From assembly GCF_900114475.1 (NCBI RefSeq), contig NZ_FOTE01000001.1, positions 561,306 through 625,305 of the forward strand: a DNA stretch of 64,000 bases. The letters are read 5' to 3'. Shown here in pieces: positions 8,684 through 17,574 of the stretch. This DNA comes from Paenibacillus sp. 1_12 (lineage in GTDB: Bacteria; Bacillota; Bacilli; Paenibacillales; NBRC-103111). A model generated the notes under the pieces. That model was not told where the DNA came from. It ran no database searches and saw only the letters and a program-made list of their open reading frames with translations. How positions within the stretch are numbered: position 1 is the first letter of the stretch; each line of letters begins with the position of its first letter. The translations under genes were made by a program, and so were the position numbers.

Positions 8684-8860
8684 ATCATGCTCGGCACTCA
8701 CCTGAGAGAATTTCGCGGAAGTGGACCGACCGGTCATCCAATCGAAGCCGCTGTTTATCGGGAATATTTCATCAAAGATAAACAAATCGCGGAGCACTGG
8801 GCTTTATTTGATACGGCAACGCTTTTGATGCAGATTGGAGCCCAGTTCAATTTCATGACT
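8684..8860 (+). pseudogene. SnoaL-like ester/polyketide cyclase remnant
   Basis: Residues GTHLREFRGSGPTGHPIEAAVYREYFIKDKQIAEHWALFDTATLLMQIG, read in pieces along this frame, match the C-terminal half of SnoaL-like ester cyclases (the G-T-H-x-G-x-F...PTG...G-K-I-x-E-H-W pattern). The N-terminal half is missing: the frame begins inside the MarR operator region with no ribosome site. The open frame runs on to 9052, but residues past about 60 look unrelated and overlap the antisense of the next gene. I read this as a deletion remnant. Confidence 0.6.
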
Positions 8861-8982
8861 CCAACCGTTCCTCCCACTTCCCGGACACTATATGCTGAGT
8901 TGGCTGATAAGCGCCAAGGGAGTTGCCGCTATGGAAAAGAGTGGATTAATACCGATCCAGTGATCGAGAAGTCCAGAGTCCC

Positions 8983-10134
8983 TTATATACCATCTACTGA
9001 TACCCACTGCCGGCTGCGATTTGATTTCTCGACTGCCTCCAGCACCATTTGATTCTGAAGCCCATCGGCAAAGCTTGGTTGCGGACATCGACCTGTGGCG
9101 ATTCCGTTCAAAAACTCACGAATCAAACCCAAAAAGGTATGTTCATAGCCGATATTATGGCCAGGCGCCCAATAAACGTTGCCATAGGGATGCTCCGTTT
9201 CCGTGCAGGTGATGGTTCGAAAGCCCTGCAAACCAGGCTCATCATCCTTCAAGTACACTTCAAGAACATTCATGCTTTCCAAATCCCAGCGGATAGAGCC
9301 GCGTTCGCCATTGATTTCAAAACGATTGCCATTACGGTTACCTCCTGCAAAGCGAGTAGCCTCAAACGTCCCAATGGCACCATTCTTAAAGCGTGCAATA
9401 AATACGGAAGCATCATCCACGTCAACCTCGCCCATCTCCGTCATTTTCTCGGGGGCTTCCTGTTCTGGCAGCGGGCGGGCACCGATAAAGGTTTCCATCG
9501 TGCCGACTACCTCCTCAATGTCCCCAACAAGAAAACGCGCCAGGTCGATCATGTGAGATGCCAAATCTCCATGACTGCCAGACCCGCTCTCCTCACTGCG
9601 CATCCGCCATTCGAGAGGGCTATCAGGATCCATGAGCCAATCCTGCAAATAGAGGCCGCGAAAGTGGTAAATACGGCCGAGACGCCCTTCACGTATGAGC
9701 CTTTTGGCAAATTGCACAGCTGGAGAAAAACGATAATTGTGGCAAATCATATGGACCTTACCCGATTTAAGGGCGGCCTTTAGCATCAACTTAGCTTCAT
9801 CTACATTAATCGCCAGCGGCTTTTCGCATAATACGTGCTTCCCCGCTTCCAACGCTGCTATCGCAATTTCTGCATGTGAATGGTTTGGGGTAACTATATC
9901 GATCGCATCAATATCATCTCGTTGAATTAAAGCTCGCCAATCGTTCTCATAGGAAGCCCAGCCCAATTTCTCCGCTGCTGCGTTAACCCCATCCTCATCC
10001 CTACCGGAAATTGCCTGCATTATAGGGACGGCCGGTAGATCGAAAAAAAACGGCAGGTCACGATATGCATGACTGTGTGCTTTCCCCATAAATTTATAAC
10101 CAACCAATCCGATTCTTATTTGTTGATCACCCAT
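8983..10134 (-). CDS. Gfo/Idh/MocA family oxidoreductase
   Basis: NAD(P)-dependent sugar or polyol dehydrogenase of 383 residues. The N-terminal Rossmann fold begins IRIGLVGYKFMGKAHSHAYRDL; the signature EKPLAINVDEA follows at about residue 97, and the C-terminal domain has GSHGDLASHMIDLARFLVGD with the expected catalytic His. The ATG at 10134 is used because GGAAGGG lies about 9 nt before it and the cofactor fold starts straight after; the 33 extra upstream residues do not look coding. Stands alone; substrate unknown. Confidence 0.88.
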   Translation of the reverse strand: MGDQQIRIGLVGYKFMGKAHSHAYRDLPFFFDLPAVPIMQAISGRDEDGVNAAAEKLGWASYENDWRALIQRDDIDAIDIVTPNHSHAEIAIAALEAGKHVLCEKPLAINVDEAKLMLKAALKSGKVHMICHNYRFSPAVQFAKRLIREGRLGRIYHFRGLYLQDWLMDPDSPLEWRMRSEESGSGSHGDLASHMIDLARFLVGDIEEVVGTMETFIGARPLPEQEAPEKMTEMGEVDVDDASVFIARFKNGAIGTFEATRFAGGNRNGNRFEINGERGSIRWDLESMNVLEVYLKDDEPGLQGFRTITCTETEHPYGNVYWAPGHNIGYEHTFLGLIREFLNGIATGRCPQPSFADGLQNQMVLEAVEKSNRSRQWVSVDGI

Positions 10135-10367
10135 ATCAACCATCCCTTCCAAGAAGTCCATAATGTCTGTAACAAACTGGTCCGAGAAGCTCGCTACCTT
10201 ATTAATTGTCCATTTTGGAACTTTTTGACTCAAGGGAAGCTACAATATGGAATAAAATGGATCAAAACTAGTCTTCCCAAAATCAACAGTATGAGGCTGC
10301 TCACCATTTTGGATAGCTGTCCATAATGAATCACACCTGTTCGTACAACAGCTCCCTCGTTCAATTT

Positions 10368-10404
10368 CGCAAAAGAAAAAGCACCGACGCGAGGTCAGTG
10401 CTTG
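10368..10404 (-). terminator. Terminator of the asnB-flippase gene run
   Basis: Minus-strand stem AAGCACTGAC-CTCGC-GTCGGTGCTT followed by TTTCTTTTGC. Confidence 0.85.
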
Positions 10405-10418
10405 AACTTGATCTATGT

Positions 10419-12107
10419 TTATTTTCCCGTTTGATTGCTGCCTTTATTCATTAGCTTGGGAGCTACCCGCCCCACAAGGCGTTGAATTGGACGCGGCATT
10501 TGGTGCAGATCAGATACACCAACTGTTTTGGTTAACATTAGCAGCACAGGGTATGCCCCAGCCGTAATTGCACACAATATCACCGCTTGAATAAAAGGAG
10601 CCAGACGAGGCTGACTAAAAGGACCGATTGACGAATGAACGACACTGCTTAATCCAATGCCAACGAGCACGATCAGTATTGTCGTTATTGCCACACCCAA
10701 CCAACGGCGAGTACCCAAGACAAGAAATGAAACTTCTTTGCGGAGCACCCACAAATTGAGCACGGTCATGACTATAAAACAAAGACAAGTTGCCGCAATA
10801 ATTCCATAAATACCAAGCCAAGGTGCAAGCGCGAAGCTAGCAATCAGCTTGATCGCAATACCAACAGCAACGTGCAGCACGAGCGGGCGCATTTTGCCCA
10901 TCCCCATCAATACAGCACCAGAGGTTTGCATCACAATCTGAAAAATCGAGCTGATCGTTAATAAAATAATCATCGGTGCCGCATAGGTATCTACAATTGC
11001 CGAGTTCTTCATATTTCCGAAAATAAATCCATTAAGCGGCCCTGCAGCCAAGCAAATAACCAGCACCATCGGCAAGCCACTTAATATCGAAAGCTGCAGC
11101 ACCTTACCGGTCTGTTGGCCAACCTGCTGCATATCCTTTTTGGAATATGCAGATGAAATAATAGGTACTACTGACTGACTAAGAGCTATTGCCAAAATGA
11201 TAGGTATACCTGCAAGTGATTGCGCACGTCCGACCAGAACACCAAGTACTTCCTGTGCATTGGCTTCTCCAATCTGATCCTTTAAGAGCAGGGTCACAAT
11301 CGAGGAGTCAATCGTATATACCAATGTAACGGTTAAGGAAAAGATCACAATAGGAATCGATAGCTTGAACAGCTGTGCGTATATTTTTTTGAAAGGAAGC
11401 GGACTTGAAGCTGTTTTTGCTTGCTGCGTCCATTCACCAGCTTGCTCAGAAGCTCCATAACCTTCCGATCGATCCTTGCGGTGAAGCTTAAGCGCGTAAT
11501 AGATCATGACCGCTATAGCTGCCAAACTGCCGATTACTCCTCCGAATGAAGCACCCGCAACCGCCCATTCCAAACTATGTGCAAGTAATAAGTACGCCAA
11601 TAAGACAGATGCCGCCACTCGGAAAATTTGCTCCACAATTTGCGATAAGCCATTGGGCATCATCATCCGTCTGCCTTGAAAATAGCCGCGCATTATTGCG
11701 ATTAACGGAAACAGCAATAGAGCAGGCGCTAATGTCCGAATCGGCAGCGCCGCCTGCGGATTCAATATCATGTTAGCGTAATAAGGCGCAAAAACATAAA
11801 GGAATAGTGTCATCACGACTCCCGCCCCTACAGCGAACCATATAGCTGCACGATATATGCGTCCAGCTTCTGCATGAAGCCCAAGCTCCGTGCGCTCGGA
11901 GATCATTTTGCTGAGCGCACTTGGAATACCAGCTGTTGCTACAACCAGCAGCATCGAGTACAAATTAAAGGCGATTCCGTAGCTCGCCAGCCCAATATCA
12001 CCCAATAAAGCTATAAGTGGAACTCTCTGAACAACTCCAAGCGCCCTTGCAACGAGCGCTGCTACTGTCAAGATGAGTGTCCCTTTAATTAGTGAATCCT
12101 TAGCCAC
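10419..12107 (-). CDS. MATE/MVF-like polysaccharide flippase (MurJ/SpoVB family)
   Basis: Integral membrane protein of 562 residues with about 14 helices. The N-terminus GTLILTVAALVARALGVVQRVPLIALLGDIGLASYGIAF is typical of the SpoVB/YtgP branch of the polysaccharide flippase superfamily, which moves lipid-linked cell wall precursors across the membrane. The charged segment at about residues 205-235 is a cytoplasmic loop. Last gene of the leftward run asnB, HAD phosphatase, DUF456, flippase. Whether it is the vegetative lipid II flippase or a sporulation paralogue cannot be told from sequence alone. Confidence 0.88.
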   Translation of the reverse strand: MAKDSLIKGTLILTVAALVARALGVVQRVPLIALLGDIGLASYGIAFNLYSMLLVVATAGIPSALSKMISERTELGLHAEAGRIYRAAIWFAVGAGVVMTLFLYVFAPYYANMILNPQAALPIRTLAPALLLFPLIAIMRGYFQGRRMMMPNGLSQIVEQIFRVAASVLLAYLLLAHSLEWAVAGASFGGVIGSLAAIAVMIYYALKLHRKDRSEGYGASEQAGEWTQQAKTASSPLPFKKIYAQLFKLSIPIVIFSLTVTLVYTIDSSIVTLLLKDQIGEANAQEVLGVLVGRAQSLAGIPIILAIALSQSVVPIISSAYSKKDMQQVGQQTGKVLQLSILSGLPMVLVICLAAGPLNGFIFGNMKNSAIVDTYAAPMIILLTISSIFQIVMQTSGAVLMGMGKMRPLVLHVAVGIAIKLIASFALAPWLGIYGIIAATCLCFIVMTVLNLWVLRKEVSFLVLGTRRWLGVAITTILIVLVGIGLSSVVHSSIGPFSQPRLAPFIQAVILCAITAGAYPVLLMLTKTVGVSDLHQMPRPIQRLVGRVAPKLMNKGSNQTGK

Positions 12108-12178
12108 AATATTCCCTACTCCCTGCCTAAATGCCTATATACTTAGCCATCCTCCGGAATCAAGTGTGAACTTATCCG

Positions 12179-12664
12179 TCATAGCACCCAAATAAAGAAG
12201 ATCACAATCATTAACGTCTGCAATACCAATTTCACAACTACACTTGAAAGCAATCCGATCAATGCGCCAAGACCTGCCCGGAGCGCCTGTTTGGTTTCCG
12301 TACCTACGATGATTTCTCCAATAACAGCCCCAAGAAACGGCCCTATGATCAAGCCAGCGACCGGAATGACAAATGGCCCCAGAATCAAACCAATCGTACT
12401 TCCGATAACAGAAGCTTTGTTACCCCCAAACTTCTTCACCCCAAGCGCCCCGACTGCATAATCAGCGATAATCAAGGCCACAAAAATCGTGGACTGAATC
12501 ACCCAAAACCATGCACCAAAAGGCTCAAAGCTGACCATCCAGCCATAAACGAAAAACGACGCATAAATCGCTATCGCTCCCGGAAAAATCGGATAAACCG
12601 CCCCGATCATCCCGATTATAAACAAAAGAATGACTATAATCCAAGCCGTTATGAGCATGAGCAA
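12179..12664 (-). CDS. DUF456 family membrane protein
   Basis: Small integral membrane protein of 161 residues with four or five hydrophobic helices. The glycine-rich segments IGMIGAVYPIFPGAI and GLILGPFVIPVAGLIIGPFLGAVIGEIIVG are characteristic of DUF456, a family of unknown function. It starts 36 bp after the HAD gene and precedes the flippase, so it is probably in the same transcript. Confidence 0.85.
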   Translation of the reverse strand: MLMLITAWIIVILLFIIGMIGAVYPIFPGAIAIYASFFVYGWMVSFEPFGAWFWVIQSTIFVALIIADYAVGALGVKKFGGNKASVIGSTIGLILGPFVIPVAGLIIGPFLGAVIGEIIVGTETKQALRAGLGALIGLLSSVVVKLVLQTLMIVIFFIWVL

Positions 12665-12699
12665 AAACCTCCTGAGAGTTACTTACTTCGTAAGCATTC

Positions 12700-13443
12700 T
12701 TAAGATAAAATATATTGCTCAATAATTCGCGCGACACCATGCTCCTCATTGCTCAGTGTAGTTACATCTGCCAGAGCTTTAACCTCATCCTGTGCATTGC
12801 CCATCGCTACGCCAAGTCCAGCTTCTCGAATCATCGAGATGTCATTCAAGCTGTCACCCATCGCAATGACCTGCGACATATCATAACCGAGCAATTCACA
12901 TACCTGACGGACACCGCTAGCTTTGTTAACGCCAAGAGGATTCAGCTCCAGATTCGCCGGATGCGAATTTGTAATCTCAAGCGTTCCCCATGACTCCAGC
13001 TTAGTACGAATTGCCAGCAGACTGGCTGCATCCTCATAATAATAGCCAAACTTCAGCCACTGTCTGGAATCGACCTGCTCCACCCATCGCTCCTTATTAA
13101 AAATATCTCCGACCGCATAGGCCCAATACCAGGTATCATATTCAATCGCCAGCGCATGCATTTCTTTGATAAGCGCAGGATCCAGTATTGAACGGCTGTG
13201 CAGCTTGCCTGGAGCTGACCAGACCTCGCCTCCATTTACGGTAACAATCGGCGCTTCCAGTTGTAGCTCCTCAATGTAAGCTTCCACATTCTGAATCCCT
13301 CGTCCTGTTGCGAACATTACGGTGATACCGGCCCGCTCGGCGGCTTGGATGGCTGCAAGGTTTTCCGCGGAAACCTTTTTATCCTCATTTAGCAGTGTTC
13401 CATCCATATCCAAAGCAATAATCTTGTAATCTCCTTTTATCAT
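12700..13443 (-). CDS. Cof-type HAD superfamily phosphatase
   Basis: Cytosolic hydrolase of 247 residues. Motif I is ALDMDGTLLNE (nucleophile Asp), motif II is the Thr in VMFATGR, the conserved Lys is in GVNKASGVRQV, and motif IV is MGDSLNDISMI. The alpha/beta cap between motifs II and III places it in the Cof/IIB subfamily, whose members dephosphorylate sugar phosphates, FMN or similar small molecules. Starts about 20 bp after asnB. Confidence 0.92.
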   Translation of the reverse strand: MIKGDYKIIALDMDGTLLNEDKKVSAENLAAIQAAERAGITVMFATGRGIQNVEAYIEELQLEAPIVTVNGGEVWSAPGKLHSRSILDPALIKEMHALAIEYDTWYWAYAVGDIFNKERWVEQVDSRQWLKFGYYYEDAASLLAIRTKLESWGTLEITNSHPANLELNPLGVNKASGVRQVCELLGYDMSQVIAMGDSLNDISMIREAGLGVAMGNAQDEVKALADVTTLSNEEHGVARIIEQYILS

Positions 13444-13462
13444 CCCTTCAAATCCCCTCTCT

Positions 13463-15340
13463 CTACAAAGTTGCGGCTACTGAAGGCTTAGGCAGATCCT
13501 GCATGTACGTAACATGCCATAGAGCAAACATATAAACAGTCCACAAGCGTCTAGCGTAATCCCCTTGTCCATTCTGGTGCTTGGCTACCATTTGACGAAT
13601 GGTACCCATGTTAATATAATCCTCAATGCCGCTGGCCTCAATCTGCTCCAGCATCACCTTGCCTTGATTTCCTTTCAGCCAATCACGCATTGGTACTGGA
13701 AAACCAAGCTTAGGACGGTTCAAAATAAAATCAGGAATGATTCCTTCCATCGCCTTGCGGAAAATATATTTGGTTGTGCCTTCAGCAATTCGATAACGTG
13801 CAGGTATTTTACGAGCTACCTCATAAAGCTCTACATCAAGAAAAGGAACCCGCAGCTCCAGCGAATGGGCCATCGTCATTTTGTCGGCTTTCATCAATAT
13901 ATCGCCCGGCAGCCACAAATTCATATCAATGTACTGCATACGTGTAACTGGATCCTGATGCCTTGTTTTGGCATAGTATTGTTCAGCAATCTGCCAAGGA
14001 TTACGGTAGCTGCGCAGCATTTCCTGATCCATGCGCACGACCTCAGATTTCATATCTTCAGTGAAAATTTTCGCATTACCCAGAAATCTCTGTTCCAACG
14101 GTGTTGTACCCCGTAATATAAAGTTTCTCCCATACAAGCCGTGCGGCAGCATCCTTGCAACGCTATGCAGCATCCGCTTCAACCCCATAGGCAGACGGTC
14201 AATCGAACGCAGCGAATTGGGCTCATTATAAATTCGGTAGCCGCCGAACAGCTCGTCCGCACCTTCTCCGGATAAAACAACCGTAACCTGCTCCCGTGCC
14301 AGCTGCGCAACATGGTACAAAGCGATTGCCGATGGATCGGCTACCGGCTCATCTTGATGCCATACCGCTTTGGGAAGCACATCAAAAAAATCCTTCTGCG
14401 TAATAATTTTCGAAAAATGCTCGGTATCCAACGCATTTGCTGTCTGACGAGCGATCTCAGTCTCATTGTTGGCCCCTTCGAAACCTACGGAAAACGTGCG
14501 AATCGGCTCAATCGAACGCATATGGGTAGCAATGGCGGTAGAATCTATTCCGCTGGACAAGAAACAGCCTCGTTCAACATCACTTTGCATGTGATGAATA
14601 ACGGAATCCTTTAAGCCCTCGCGAATCTGCTCGACATAATCCCCAAAAGGACGCTCTTCAGGCTCGAACATCGGATCCCAATAACGGCCAATCTGCATAT
14701 CGCCATCATAACTAATTGAAATATAATGTCCCGGAGGTAGCTTTTGAATATCACTAAACATCGTATCCGGCTCCGGTACGTATTGAAAGGTCAAATAATT
14801 AAGTAGGCTCTCCGTACGTATAGACCGATCCATGCCATCCGCAGCCAGCAAGCTTTTAATTTCCGATCCAAACAAAAACTGTCTGCTATTTTTGAAATAA
14901 TAAAAAGGCTTGATCCCAAAATGATCACGAGCACCAAACAGACGCTTTTTTTTGCGATCCCAAATGACAAATCCAAACATCCCACGAAGATGTTTTACAC
15001 ATTCCTCGCCATACTCCTCATACATATGGACAATAACCTCAGTATCACTATGTGTTTTAAACACATGCCCCTTCTCCTGAAGCGAGCTGCGTAAATATTT
15101 GTAATTATAAATCTCCCCGTTAAAAACAATCCATACGGTATCGTCCTCATTGGACAACGGCTGATGACCTTCCTTAAGGTCTATGACGGACAGACGGCGA
15201 AAGCCCAGTCCAATACGGTTCTCACCCCAAAACCCGAAATCGTTAGGTCCGCGGTGTACAATACAATCCGTCATCGCTTTCAGCATCGTTTGAGACGGTT
15301 CCCTATCTTCAAAATACATTGCTCCGGTAATCCCGCACAT
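13463..15340 (-). CDS. asnB: Asparagine synthase (glutamine-hydrolysing)
   Basis: 625-residue AsnB-type enzyme that makes asparagine from aspartate, ATP and glutamine. MCGITG gives Cys2, the glutaminase nucleophile once Met is removed; IVHRGPNDFG and FNGEIYNY complete the glutaminase site. The synthetase domain has the ATP pyrophosphatase loop SSGIDSTAIA at about residue 265 and LSGEGADELFGGY near 360. Members of this family also amidate cell wall precursors, so a wall role is possible given the flippase and PBP neighbours. GAGGAGG lies 10 nt before ATG. Confidence 0.93.
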   Translation of the reverse strand: MCGITGAMYFEDREPSQTMLKAMTDCIVHRGPNDFGFWGENRIGLGFRRLSVIDLKEGHQPLSNEDDTVWIVFNGEIYNYKYLRSSLQEKGHVFKTHSDTEVIVHMYEEYGEECVKHLRGMFGFVIWDRKKKRLFGARDHFGIKPFYYFKNSRQFLFGSEIKSLLAADGMDRSIRTESLLNYLTFQYVPEPDTMFSDIQKLPPGHYISISYDGDMQIGRYWDPMFEPEERPFGDYVEQIREGLKDSVIHHMQSDVERGCFLSSGIDSTAIATHMRSIEPIRTFSVGFEGANNETEIARQTANALDTEHFSKIITQKDFFDVLPKAVWHQDEPVADPSAIALYHVAQLAREQVTVVLSGEGADELFGGYRIYNEPNSLRSIDRLPMGLKRMLHSVARMLPHGLYGRNFILRGTTPLEQRFLGNAKIFTEDMKSEVVRMDQEMLRSYRNPWQIAEQYYAKTRHQDPVTRMQYIDMNLWLPGDILMKADKMTMAHSLELRVPFLDVELYEVARKIPARYRIAEGTTKYIFRKAMEGIIPDFILNRPKLGFPVPMRDWLKGNQGKVMLEQIEASGIEDYINMGTIRQMVAKHQNGQGDYARRLWTVYMFALWHVTYMQDLPKPSVAATL

Positions 15341-15442
15341 GTCTTCATTTCCTCCTCAAGTGTACAACAACAACGTTAAATATCATGCGATTTATTCGAT
15401 ATTTCAGTATAGCATATTCTTAGTAAAATCCGTAAGGCATAC

Positions 15443-15472
15443 AAAAAGAACCCGTCTATAGCTGACAGGTTC
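15443..15472 (-). terminator. Terminator of the PBP operon
   Basis: Minus-strand stem GAACCTGTC-AGCTATA-GACGGGTTC followed by TTTTTGT; it separates the PBP operon from asnB. Confidence 0.85.
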
Positions 15473-15489
15473 CGTGTAAAAACTAACAG

Positions 15490-17535
15490 CTATGGTGCTT
15501 CAGCGGTACCCTTCGCGCCCTTGGGCACGCCGTCCAGACCATAATACTGATCGTAAGCATCAAAAATTTTACGTGCAATCGGAGCCGCGTTCCACGAACC
15601 AAAGCCGCCTTCAGGTACTACCACTGCTATCGCAAGCTTTGGATTCTCCACTGGAGCAAACGCTATGAACACGGCATTATCGATCAGTTTACCGCCAACG
15701 GATTGGGTTGAGGTTCCTGTCTTACGTGCATAAGGATAAGAAAATCCGTTGAAGCCTTGCACAGAAACCTTTTCCATCCCTTTAATTACCGAATCCCAAT
15801 ATGCTTTTGGAAATGTGGTTTCCTCCATGACGACAGGCTCTATCGTCTGCACCGGTTCTCCTTCATAGGTTTCTATTTTGTCAACAAACAACGGCTTCAG
15901 CTTCTTGCCCCTGCTCGCCAAGGTAGCCGCATATTGCGCCATTTGCATCGTTGTATACTTTTCATTCTGACCCCATGAGGCAAATACCATTCTGGATTGC
16001 ATGGATTCATTCTCATTCGTTTTAAACTCGCTGATACCCGGGTTTTCTCTCGGCAATCCACTGCCGCTTGTCACACCCAAACCGAATTTGTTCAAATAGG
16101 ACGCCCAAATATCCGCAGATTGAGTTCCATACTTTTGATGAAGCTTGTACCCGACCATTGCTGACATGAACGTATTAGAGGAATGCCAGATCGCATCAGA
16201 TGCATTAATATATCCATAAGAAGCTCTGTCCGAATTCGTCAGCTTGGATTTATTATCCTTACCATACGTATATTCACCCGTATCGTTATAAAGCGTATCA
16301 ACACCGAACAACCCTTCGTTCAATCCTATTAATACGGACAACGGCTTAATAATCGATCCTACATATACAATCGAGTTCGGATGGTTCTTGATCTCAGCAG
16401 GCGGATAATCCGGAAAGGCACTAGTGATCGTACCATTGTTGATAAAGGGCTGTATCCGATTGTACTCGCTAGTCGACACAGCCCCATTCCATATGTTGGG
16501 GTCATAGTCCGGCATACTTGCCATTGTAACTACCTTGCCTGTTTCCACTTCAATCGCAACCGCATAACCAGCTTTGGCATTTGGCGCATAGCCATACTGC
16601 GAGGCACGAGCGGCCGCTGATTTGGCAGCAGCAAGCTGATCGGTTATAGCCTGCTCGGCAACCTCCTGAACATTCTTGTTAATCGTTAAATATAAATTAT
16701 TCCCTTTTTCTGGAGCCTTGACCGATACTTTGCCGATAATTTTTTGCGAGGCGTTCACTGGATACGTTTTTGATCCATTTTTACCGCGAAGCTCTTCTTG
16801 ATACATAAGCTCGATACCGTCGTATCCGACATACTCGGTGTCCAAATAGCCTTTGGTATTGTCTTTATTCTTATAGAAGGCAAGTCCATTATTCGGCTCC
16901 CTTGCCGTCGAGAAAGGTCTCATATAACCGATCAGCTGTGCTGCAATCGGACCGTTGTCATAAGTACGAATACTTTCTTCCATAATCTCAAGCCATTTTA
17001 ATTCATCTCGGTGTTCCAATATATAGGCGATCTCATCATTAGATAAGCCTGATTTGATGCGTCGGGGAACAAAAGAATAACTCGGCGCTGTCGTCGTGTT
17101 CTTGTCCAGATCGTAACCGACATCCATTTGCTTAATAATTTCTGATGCGCCCAGCAGGTTATTCGTTGATATTCCATGTTCCTTAAATATTTCCTCTAAT
17201 TTACGTGCGAGCGTAATGACATCGTCTCTCTTTTGGTCCGATTCCATACGAAAATAAAGCGATTGGGTAGAGGAGGTAAAAGCGAGCGGCGCCCCTCCCC
17301 GATCATAAATATTACCACGAATGGGACCAATTGGCGTATCCATCTTGGTGTTATTCGCTTCTTCTGCCTTTAACTGACTACCTTCGACAAACTGCAGTAC
17401 GGCAAGCCTGACTATCAAAATCGAAAACAAGAAAAACGTGCAGAAAAAGATCAGATTGACCCGTAATGTGTAGTGACTCCGCTTGGCCGATTCCTTCTGT
17501 TGGGGGTCATCATTAACTTTTTTATTGCCAAACAT
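15490..17535 (-). CDS. Class B penicillin-binding protein (PBP2/PbpA-like transpeptidase)
   Basis: 681-residue peptidoglycan transpeptidase. A single N-terminal membrane anchor (about residues 27-49) is followed by the dimerisation domain starting GPIRGNIYDRGGAPLA. The penicilloyl-serine site is GSIIKP (SxxK, Ser near 393), SSN lies near 450, and KTGTS near 604. Monofunctional, with no glycosyltransferase domain. Last gene of a four-gene leftward operon. Likely in side-wall elongation or division; which cannot be settled here. Confidence 0.92.
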   Translation of the reverse strand: MFGNKKVNDDPQQKESAKRSHYTLRVNLIFFCTFFLFSILIVRLAVLQFVEGSQLKAEEANNTKMDTPIGPIRGNIYDRGGAPLAFTSSTQSLYFRMESDQKRDDVITLARKLEEIFKEHGISTNNLLGASEIIKQMDVGYDLDKNTTTAPSYSFVPRRIKSGLSNDEIAYILEHRDELKWLEIMEESIRTYDNGPIAAQLIGYMRPFSTAREPNNGLAFYKNKDNTKGYLDTEYVGYDGIELMYQEELRGKNGSKTYPVNASQKIIGKVSVKAPEKGNNLYLTINKNVQEVAEQAITDQLAAAKSAAARASQYGYAPNAKAGYAVAIEVETGKVVTMASMPDYDPNIWNGAVSTSEYNRIQPFINNGTITSAFPDYPPAEIKNHPNSIVYVGSIIKPLSVLIGLNEGLFGVDTLYNDTGEYTYGKDNKSKLTNSDRASYGYINASDAIWHSSNTFMSAMVGYKLHQKYGTQSADIWASYLNKFGLGVTSGSGLPRENPGISEFKTNENESMQSRMVFASWGQNEKYTTMQMAQYAATLASRGKKLKPLFVDKIETYEGEPVQTIEPVVMEETTFPKAYWDSVIKGMEKVSVQGFNGFSYPYARKTGTSTQSVGGKLIDNAVFIAFAPVENPKLAIAVVVPEGGFGSWNAAPIARKIFDAYDQYYGLDGVPKGAKGTAEAP

Positions 17536-17574
17536 GCTTACAACTCCTTTGTAGCCATTGCTGTTTAACGCCTA

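Noticed and set aside
8860-9052. C-terminal extension of the SnoaL-like frame
   Set aside because: Residues after about 60 show no resemblance to the family and run antisense into the Gfo/Idh/MocA gene; treated as chance open frame.
15341-15442. T-box leader for asnB
   Set aside because: The upstream region lacks the T-box sequence and the GGTACCGCG-type antiterminator motif, and is too short.
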